A stretch of DNA of 33,967 bases from Stentor coeruleus (taxonomy: Eukaryota; Ciliophora; Heterotrichea; Heterotrichida; Stentoridae). Within the stretch, counting starts at the first letter, position 1. Each line of letters opens with the position of its first letter. Under the pieces are notes generated by a model. That model had not been told where the DNA came from. It did not search any database and saw only the letters and a program-made list of their open reading frames with translations. This document shows, piece after piece, positions 27,703 through 33,967 of this stretch. The position numbers and the translations under genes are program-made. The DNA lies in assembly GCA_001970955.1 (NCBI GenBank), contig MPUH01000806.1, forward strand, positions 1 to 33,967. The letters are read 5' to 3'.

Positions 27703-29331
27703 CTAATTAATTAGCTGAGTGTGAACTATCTGTAAATGATCTGTGCACACTTTAACAGCTGCATGGAAAAGTTTATCTGCACTACATATCCGTGCTGGAG
27801 CATTTTCCCACAGAATCCCATTCAAGAACTTTTCCAAATCCTCTCCTTCGATAACTGCATCAAGCCTATTTTTTTCATCAAACCCATCCCAAACAACAAT
27901 TTTCGTAATTGTTTTGAACTTAATCCTAACAATATACCCTTCAATTCTAATTATGCTTTCCACAGGGTACATGTTGATTTTATCAAAACTCACCAAAGGG
28001 AATTTCATATACTTATGAGCGACCTGGCTAATTTGTTGCATAGAAGTTTCACAATAAAAATATCTTTTCAGCATTAGTAACTGCTCAGAACTTGATATCG
28101 GTAGGACTTGTAATGATTTAAATGGTAATTTCAATATCTCTGTATATATATTCAAATACAAAACATTCATTTCTCTAAAAACACTTCTTATTCTTATTGT
28201 ATCAGCAGGTTTAACCCACCTTAATAACCTCCTCCTTTCATGAGTGACAGTAAACTGAAAAATCTTATCCCCATCACCTAAAAACACAACAACAGGGTCT
28301 TCTGGATTGATTCCTGTGGCAGTTATATCTAAAACCCTACCAATAACATCAATTTCATTTTCATTTTCTTCTTCAGTGATTTCAGTAAGTTTTTTCAATG
28401 TTTTAGTCCAAAATGATGGAAGTGAGTTTTCTAAAGTATTTGAAACCCAAGGGATTAAAGAATTTATCCTTTTTTCTCCTTCAGGGTCACGATTAAAATT
28501 TGACTTGTAACTGGCATATGGGGTGAAATTCACATCATTATACATAAAAACATGATAAGAAGAAAGCTTAGAACTTGCTGGTACTACACCTTGAATAATA
28601 CCTTTATAGTCTTTAAATTGTAATTGGGAGAAAAAGATAATATCTCCAAAGTGCGCAATTTTCGGAATACTTTTAGGATCTTTATGGAAGATGTTTATAC
28701 ATGCATGTTCTGGGTAGATTGAAGGGTCTGTTATTTTATAGGTTACTAAGAAGTCTTGGGAGATATCTTTTGGATGATAGCTATCACAACAATCAACTAA
28801 TACAGCCCAACATGAACATGATATTGGCGCAGTTTTTAATTTTTCATATATTTGACTAAGGTCAAGGAACTTTTCACCTGCATGTCTTTCAGGGGATAAG
28901 CTTACTGATTCTTTATGAGTATATAAGCCTGATAAATCAACAGAATTAAAATCTGTAGTATCGGATAGTTCTAGACTATTCGCGGCAAAAGATAGGAGCA
29001 TAGATCCAAAAGGCTTAGCTAATTCTAAGTAAAACTTGAAGTCTGATGGAGATAACGCGATAGTTTCTGCGCTTAGACACTCAGGTATGTGCTTTTTGAA
29101 AATAGTAAAATCATCTTTAATTACAAAACTCATCAATGTCAAGATTGTCTTTGTGTGTAATTGATTAAAAAAATTAACATACGGTTTTCCTTCCACAAAG
29201 AGATTGACCTTGCATGAGTCGCTTGTTATAAGAGTGAGTTTCAGAAGATCAGGAGGGAACAAAACTTTATTGAGCAAAGTGAGTTCAAGTGGTCCTTTGT
29301 TTTGCCCTTTGCCAGATTGTTGTAAAAGCAT
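27703..29331 (-). CDS. POT1: POT1/TEBP-alpha telomere end-binding protein
   Basis: The 542-residue protein matches telomere end-binding protein alpha of other ciliates and POT1. OB-fold 1 is at about 158-270 (SCSCWAVLVDCCDSY, VTYKITDPSIYPEH, HFGDIIFFSQLQFKDYKG). OB-fold 2 is at about 290-410 (EIDVIGRVLDI, RWVKPADTIRIRSV). A C-terminal OB-like domain at about 455-540 aligns with the third TEBP-alpha domain, which in Oxytricha contacts the beta subunit. The protein is expected to bind the single-stranded 3' telomere overhang and control telomerase access. The first 150 residues have no counterpart I recognise in TEBP-alpha. They are beta-prone and might be an extra OB-like fold. Stop is TAG. 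It is divergent from the lipase-like gene, with 816 bp between the starts. Confidence 0.83.
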   Translation of the reverse strand: MLLQQSGKGQNKGPLELTLLNKVLFPPDLLKLTLITSDSCKVNLFVEGKPYVNFFNQLHTKTILTLMSFVIKDDFTIFKKHIPECLSAETIALSPSDFKFYLELAKPFGSMLLSFAANSLELSDTTDFNSVDLSGLYTHKESVSLSPERHAGEKFLDLSQIYEKLKTAPISCSCWAVLVDCCDSYHPKDISQDFLVTYKITDPSIYPEHACINIFHKDPKSIPKIAHFGDIIFFSQLQFKDYKGIIQGVVPASSKLSSYHVFMYNDVNFTPYASYKSNFNRDPEGEKRINSLIPWVSNTLENSLPSFWTKTLKKLTEITEEENENEIDVIGRVLDITATGINPEDPVVVFLGDGDKIFQFTVTHERRRLLRWVKPADTIRIRSVFREMNVLYLNIYTEILKLPFKSLQVLPISSSEQLLMLKRYFYCETSMQQISQVAHKYMKFPLVSFDKINMYPVESIIRIEGYIVRIKFKTITKIVVWDGFDEKNRLDAVIEGEDLEKFLNGILWENAPARICSADKLFHAAVKVCTDHLQIVHTQLIN

Positions 29332-30147
29332 TTATAATAAGATGCTTTCAAAGATAAACCTCAGAAAAGAAAAGAATGATATATATAATATAGAATATAA
29401 ACTAACTCTAAAATTACCTAAAGAAAACTAAATTTTAAGGTACGCAGATATATATAGCTTTTAAACCCATCTTTCATATCATAAAAAATATCCATCCACT
29501 GATGCTATACTAAAAATCCTAAACCCAAAACCCAAAAAATGTTTTTTGCATTTGTTCAAACTAATTCTCTAATCTTTTATTGACAAATAAAAATAACAAA
29601 TGAATATAATAATTTTCCTACTAGTCTTAGTAACTACATCATTCTATAGCATTTTTATGAAATTGTTTTAACATCGAACTTATAAACTTTTAAGACTTCA
29701 TAAAATTCAGCTAAAGACCCGACTTTAGTTTGATCTACAAACTCAAATTTTTATATCTTTAGAAATCCTAGGATTCTTAAGAAACATAATTTCCTTAATA
29801 TGAAGAAATATTTAAAAATATATTCTATTATAAACTAAATAAAAATTGGCATTTAGATTTAACATCAGAAGAATATTTATTTTTTTACTTAAAACTTAAA
29901 CAATGTTTTCTGAGATAACTATTTCACAACATCCCTTTTAATATCAAATAAAAAAATAACCAAAAATATTTCTAACAAATTTAACCTATTCTTAATTTCT
30001 ACTTTCTTTTCTTCCACAACACTACAAAAAGTAAATTCACAACAAAGCCAACACCTAAAATAAATCTATTTTCTTAAACAATTCTTATAAAAAATCGACA
30101 CCAAAATTTTTATAATAATTAAAGATTATATTATGGTTAATAAATAA
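29332..30147. other. Divergent intergenic region between POT1 and the lipase-like gene
   Basis: Mostly A/T with C/A-rich patches. CCTAAACCCAAAACCC (about 29519-29534) resembles a telomere-type motif but is not a tandem array. A short signal-peptide-like frame at 29600-29671 is judged chance. No RNA gene is seen. Confidence 0.55.
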
Positions 30148-31818
30148 ATGGAAGACCTTGAAAAGCAAATAAGCGAATCTTTCATTTTAAATCACAAGTA
30201 CTTCACTCAAACAAATTTGCTTACAAACGAAGCAAAAGACTATAAAAGAGTTGAAGAACTCCTACAAGAATTCATGTCATTAAATATATGCAAAACAGGA
30301 AATCAAATAATTGGAGGACTATGTTTAGAAAATATATTAAAATATTCGAAAATCCTAGAAAAACACTTAGAAAATCCTAAAAAAATCCATAAAAAGACTA
30401 AAAGGGAAAAAGTTACTATCACCCTAACTAAACTCCATATGCTTGTGGCAAATATAAAATATTGTTTTGTGTTGGATTCAGATGATTTTGACTGCTTACC
30501 TGATGAGCATGAAAGAAAATTAGCAATTAGGGCTGTGACAACAAGAATAGAATTTGAAGATAAGAAGAAATTGAAAAAGGAAATTGATGATTTTTATATA
30601 AAATACAATCTTAGTAAAGCTATTTTTGCTAGAACTTCTGAGTATAAGCCCTCAATATGGAGAAATCTCCTCACTGGCTGGCTTTTGATATATTATTCTG
30701 TTATCAACAAAAAAAAAGCTAAAAGAGAAGCTGCCCTTTTTGACTCAGATGGGAACATTGAAAGCATGAAACTTCTTTGGAATGTCACAGAATCCAAACT
30801 TATAAGTAAATTCTTACCAATAACATTCCCTTCAATCAATTTCAACAAAGTAATTTTCATCCCAAGTTTATCTCCTCATGTTTTAGACTCACAAATATCA
30901 TCATCCCTTAACCAAAACCCTGAAAATTCAGATCTCACAAAACCTTCAGAAACGCAAAATCACAATCATTCCCGTATTAGAATCCGAATCCTATCCTCAG
31001 TCCCTTTACCAAAATTCCAACAAGCCAATCAAAACTCAAGCATTTTTAAAATATGTTTACCTAATACCTCTTCTGATTCAAAAAAATATGAGAAATTAAT
31101 AATTCACATTCATGGAGGAGGGTTTTTAGGTCAAACTAGTTTTAGTCATCAAATCTATACTCGAAAATGGGCGAATATTTTAAACGAACCAATTTTTAGT
31201 GTTGACTACAGACTAGCACCAGAAAACCCATTTCCTGATGGACTTGATGATATTTGGCAAGCTTATACTTGGCTTGTTAATCATTCATATGAACATTTAG
31301 GTGTTAATCCTAAAAAAATCATATTAGTTGGTGATTCAGCAGGGGGTAATATTTTAACATGTTTAACTTTAAAATGTATACAAGCTGGATTTAGGATTCC
31401 TGATGCAATTTTTATAATTTACCCAGGATTAAGTTTTAAAATCGAACATATTTCTAAAGGTGCTTTACTATCTTTAAATGATCAGATATTATCACATGGA
31501 ATTTATTATGTTATTAGAGAAGCGTATTTACAAGGAAAATATTCTATTGATGATGCACTTGTATCTCCATCACATTGTCCTGATGAATTATTGGAAAACT
31601 TTCCTAAGACTGAGATGCTTATTACTTTGAATGATCCACTTTATGGAGATACGATGAGATTTGCTGATAGGCTGATAAGACATGGTAAAGAAGTTCATAT
31701 TACAGAATATCCTGAGGCAATGCATGGTGCGTTATCTTTTGCTAATGATCAAGGAATACCCATGTTTAGTAGGATTGTTGATGATTGTATTAGGGTATTG
31801 AAAGATTTATTAAAGTAA
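30148..31818 (+). CDS. Hormone-sensitive-lipase-type alpha/beta hydrolase
   Basis: The 556-residue protein has an N-terminal helical region (about 1-230) resembling the HSL N-terminal domain and a polar linker (about 245-280). An alpha/beta-hydrolase domain then follows, from about 300. The oxyanion motif HGGG is at 322-325. The nucleophile elbow GDSAGG (395-400) gives Ser397. DYRLAPENPFPDG is at 353-365, the probable acid is Asp496 in NDPLYGD, and His526 lies in MHGAL. The triad is complete, so an active esterase or lipase acting on acylglycerols or sterol esters is likely. The architecture fits HSL (LIPE) better than the short AADAC-like enzymes. Stop is TAA. Confidence 0.9.
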   Translation: MEDLEKQISESFILNHKYFTQTNLLTNEAKDYKRVEELLQEFMSLNICKTGNQIIGGLCLENILKYSKILEKHLENPKKIHKKTKREKVTITLTKLHMLVANIKYCFVLDSDDFDCLPDEHERKLAIRAVTTRIEFEDKKKLKKEIDDFYIKYNLSKAIFARTSEYKPSIWRNLLTGWLLIYYSVINKKKAKREAALFDSDGNIESMKLLWNVTESKLISKFLPITFPSINFNKVIFIPSLSPHVLDSQISSSLNQNPENSDLTKPSETQNHNHSRIRIRILSSVPLPKFQQANQNSSIFKICLPNTSSDSKKYEKLIIHIHGGGFLGQTSFSHQIYTRKWANILNEPIFSVDYRLAPENPFPDGLDDIWQAYTWLVNHSYEHLGVNPKKIILVGDSAGGNILTCLTLKCIQAGFRIPDAIFIIYPGLSFKIEHISKGALLSLNDQILSHGIYYVIREAYLQGKYSIDDALVSPSHCPDELLENFPKTEMLITLNDPLYGDTMRFADRLIRHGKEVHITEYPEAMHGALSFANDQGIPMFSRIVDDCIRVLKDLLK

Positions 31819-32272
31819 AAATACTTTTTGGATTTTAATTTTAGTTAGATTATAAGGAAAGTCGAAGAAATTATGAATTTAGAAATATGGAGAATAGAAG
31901 GTTTGCTAGTAAAGTTATAAGAGAATTGGTTTTTAGTAAGATATAAAGGTATAAATGAAGTATGGAAAATAGTTAAGATGTGGAATTTTTTAGGGAGATT
32001 TAGATTGTTGTTAGGGAATTATTATATATTTCAATATCACTAATTATATAATTCAGAAGAGTGTAATAGAGAATTTAATTTTCAAAACAACTCTTAACTG
32101 TTAAAATTTATACAAAAGTAATATTCCAAAAAAACTAAACCTTTTAATCGTTAGTAAGTTAAAAGTCTAAGATGTATTTTAAAAATTAAATACAATATTG
32201 TCTATGACTTTATATCTGAATTGAAAATCTTAATTCATTTTAAAAACCTATGTATACAATTGAAAATCTTAA
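31819..32272. other. Intergenic region, no gene seen
   Basis: It is G/T-rich to about 32025 and then C/A-rich, between converging genes. The motif TGAAAATCTTAAT occurs twice (32222-32234 and 32261-32273). Nothing else is evident. Confidence 0.5.
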
Positions 32273-32458
32273 TCAAAACACTTCTTTAACTACAATCCTT
32301 TTATAATCTTCATTTGCACCTAATTCAAAAAACTCATCCGCCATTCTCAAATGCGACCTACTAATCCCATAACTCAAATTAAAACATCTAAACAACTGCA
32401 TATTTCTAACATATAAAATCCTCCTATTACATAAATGCAAAGGACTTGATAAGTCATT
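32273..32458 (-). other. Coding-like frame just 3' of the small gene
   Basis: The frame is open for about 60 codons. It reads LSSPLHLCNRRILYVRNMQL and later SHLRMADEFFELGANEDYKR, ending in TGA at 32273-32275. It begins within six bases of the stop codon of the small gene on the same strand, in a different frame. It may be the true C-terminus, reached through an unusual 23-nt GT-AG intron (donor near 32467) or lost by a frameshift plus a stop mutation. No 15-nt intron fits. The composition is protein-like. Confidence 0.35.
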
Positions 32459-32463
32459 TTAAA

Positions 32464-32823
32464 TTACACTGGAAAGCTATCTAAGAACAAGTTCTTGGCA
32501 ACTCTTCTATTATTCACTGTAATAGTTGACCCAAACCCGGTTTTTCTATAAGTAAAAGCTTTTGGAGTTGATGCAGGAAGTATTGTATGATCCGCTCTGA
32601 TAACTCTTGGTGTTAGGATTTGTCCCGATGTAAGATTAAAATCTAGAGACCTGTGAACTTGATTTCTTCTTTTCATCCTATAAGAGAGAGATGATATTTC
32701 ACTTGGAGAGTCTGAAACCCTTGGTGATGAACAGAGCTTTAAAGGGGGGATTAATTTGCTAGATAAAAGCTCGTTGTTCTCGTCTATGCTGAACATTAAT
32801 TTTACCTTTTTCTTCTCGTTCAT
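32464..32823 (-). CDS. Small unknown basic protein
   Basis: The 119-residue product starts MNEKKKVKLMFSIDENNELL. It has a Ser-rich middle (SSPRVSDSPSEISSLSYRMK, about 32-51) with several SP sites and a basic C-terminal half containing TPRVIRADHTILP and KTGFGSTITVNNRRV. There is no membrane segment or known domain. Stop is TAA, but a protein-like frame continues right after it, so the C-terminus is uncertain. It may be a phosphorylated regulatory or cytoskeletal protein, but nothing in the sequence settles this. Confidence 0.6.
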   Translation of the reverse strand: MNEKKKVKLMFSIDENNELLSSKLIPPLKLCSSPRVSDSPSEISSLSYRMKRRNQVHRSLDFNLTSGQILTPRVIRADHTILPASTPKAFTYRKTGFGSTITVNNRRVAKNLFLDSFPV

Positions 32824-33870
32824 TTAAATAAATATGAAATCAAGAAGGTTTAAAGAGTTTTTATATATAAGATTGTTGTGTTTGTTTTTGTTTAGGATTT
32901 TTTTAGGTTTTTGGATGTTGATTTTTATGGGAAATGCATAGGATGGAAGAGAAGGAGGATTAGGCATAAAAATGAATAGATGAATAATTTTTTTGTAAAA
33001 TTTATGCAGATGAAGCATGATTAGGTATTATTTATATAAGTAGGATATTTTTATTAAGCTTGTTTTACTTATTAAGATTGTAAAATCACGATGATAGAAA
33101 ACAAAAATTAGTAAAAACAGGTTTAATTATGCAAGTTTTATTGAAGAAAATATGCAATTCGCTACGATGTATAAATGAAATTGTAAATTACACTCAGCAA
33201 ATAATATATTTACAAAATTGCTAAATATATTTATAGCATGATAATTTCAATTTACAAATATTTATTTGAACTTTTTCAAATTAAAAGTCTACTTAATCAA
33301 ATTTCCTAACAATTTTTCCATCATCGTCTATCAAAATTTAATATAATAAGCTCTCATAACTTAAAATCTACATCATTGATCAAATAAAAAATCTTAAATC
33401 ACACATCCATCATAAAACCTTATCATCTTCTAAAAGTATAATTAAATAATTATAGAAAATTTAGTAAGAAATTTGCATGTTAATATCCTAAAAGCAATCT
33501 CCACTTAGTGTTTCAATATCAATAAACCCATCCACATCCCAGTTTTTTTTGACAGTTCAATGAGAAGGTGCTTTTTACATATTTTCAATACAATATATAA
33601 TTTTTTTTATATTTTTGAGGAAATAGTTGAATAATTAAAGCATTTAATCAAAATAGTTTGAATCTGGTTTCAGAATGAAAAGAAAATGCCTTCAGCTTTA
33701 TCAATAAATCTAATACTAAACTAAAAATACAATGCTATACCGATTTTTTTACCATTTAATTTAAAAATAAGAAACATATAAAAAGAAATTTTTTATAGAA
33801 CCAGTCTGATATCAAGAATAGTATTAACAAAATTCACCCAAGCCATTAGATTTTACAATTACTTATCAAA
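32824..33870. other. Right-hand intergenic region, no gene seen
   Basis: It is G/T-rich to about 33050 and then increasingly C/A-rich, following the pattern of the other gaps. The small minus-strand frame at 32824-33018 is low-complexity and not credible. No RNA gene or repeat is seen. Confidence 0.5.
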
Positions 33871-33967
33871 CTAGATTTCTAGTGTATTATCCCAAGCCAA
33901 AACAAAATCCAAAGCAAAAAACACTGTTCCATAATTCCCAAAAAATAATAATAAACCTAATGCTCCT
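33871..33967 (-). CDS. Possible C-terminal end of a membrane protein, cut by window edge
   Basis: Reading in from the right edge, the minus strand encodes about 31 hydrophobic residues, GALGLLLFFGNYGTVFFALD then FVLAWDNTLEI, before TAG at 33871-33873. This looks like a membrane segment. A further short run after the stop (MAWVNFVNTILDIRLVL, 33794-33847) is also protein-like, so the end may be decayed or mis-framed. The family cannot be named from so little sequence. Confidence 0.3.
   Translation of the reverse strand, partial: GALGLLLFFGNYGTVFFALDFVLAWDNTLEI

Noticed and set aside
29519..29534. CCTAAACCCAAAACCC as an internal telomere repeat
   Set aside because: Not a regular tandem array. 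C/A-rich 5' flanks occur throughout this window.
29600..29803. Frame starting MNIIIFLLVLVTTSFYS, like a signal peptide, with two later stops
   Set aside because: A 23-residue hydrophobic run is easily produced by AT-rich DNA. The stops cannot be removed by a 15-nt intron and there is no recognisable product.
1..33967. tRNA, rRNA, CRISPR array or transposase
   Set aside because: No tRNA B-box-like motif with matching arms, no rRNA-like block, no spaced repeats and no transposase-like protein was seen. Small structured RNAs cannot be excluded without a covariance-model search.

Overview
ORGANISM. This looks like macronuclear DNA of a heterotrich ciliate, most likely Stentor. It is very AT-rich and gene-dense. 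Four introns can be placed with confidence (9769-9783, 11611-11625, 22862-22876, 23249-23263). Each is exactly 15 nt, starts GTA, ends AG and has A at position 10. Fifteen-nucleotide introns are a hallmark of Stentor and Blepharisma. Blepharisma reads TGA as tryptophan, but here every long frame uses TGG for Trp and none carries an in-frame TGA, which favours Stentor and the standard code. All 13 intact gene models stop at TAA or TAG.

LAYOUT, LEFT TO RIGHT. 1-1403: no intact gene, only a possible decayed coding fragment and a short inverted repeat. 1404-3119 (-): ankyrin-repeat protein with an AGC-type kinase domain that has lost its catalytic residues. 3416-4072 (+): proteasome assembly chaperone 2. 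4073-5151: two one-base N gaps, each flanked by a ~90-bp direct duplication, which are probably scaffolding artefacts. 5152-6063 (+): 17-beta-HSD12/ketoacyl-CoA-reductase-like SDR lacking the catalytic Lys. 6751-8163 (+): unknown basic protein. 8444-10051 (-): WDR34, the dynein-2 intermediate chain, in two exons. 10283-10950 (+): broken E2-type acyltransferase pseudogene. 10983-11768 (-): acylated EF-hand protein in two exons. 11903-12322 (+): second broken gene. 12373-15465 (-): DDB1. 16061-21265 (+): full-length ABCA transporter. 21740-25765 (-): large multi-pass PAS membrane protein in three exons. 26634-26993 (-): small Lys-rich protein. 27024-27310 (-): doubtful small gene. 27703-29331 (-): POT1/TEBP-alpha telomere end-binding protein with an extra N-terminal domain. 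30148-31818 (+): hormone-sensitive-lipase-type hydrolase. 32464-32823 (-): small unknown protein, with a further coding-like frame just downstream. 33871-33967 (-): possible C-terminus of a membrane protein cut by the window edge.

HOW THE GENES RELATE. This is an ordinary eukaryotic gene neighbourhood of independent genes, with no operon or mobile island. The points of most interest are the pseudokinase, the telomere protein with its unexplained N-terminal domain, the two pseudogenes around the EF-hand gene, the catalytically altered SDR, and a gene-oriented base-composition gradient (C/A-rich 5' flanks, G/T-rich 3' flanks on the coding strand). I found no tRNA, rRNA, CRISPR array or transposon.
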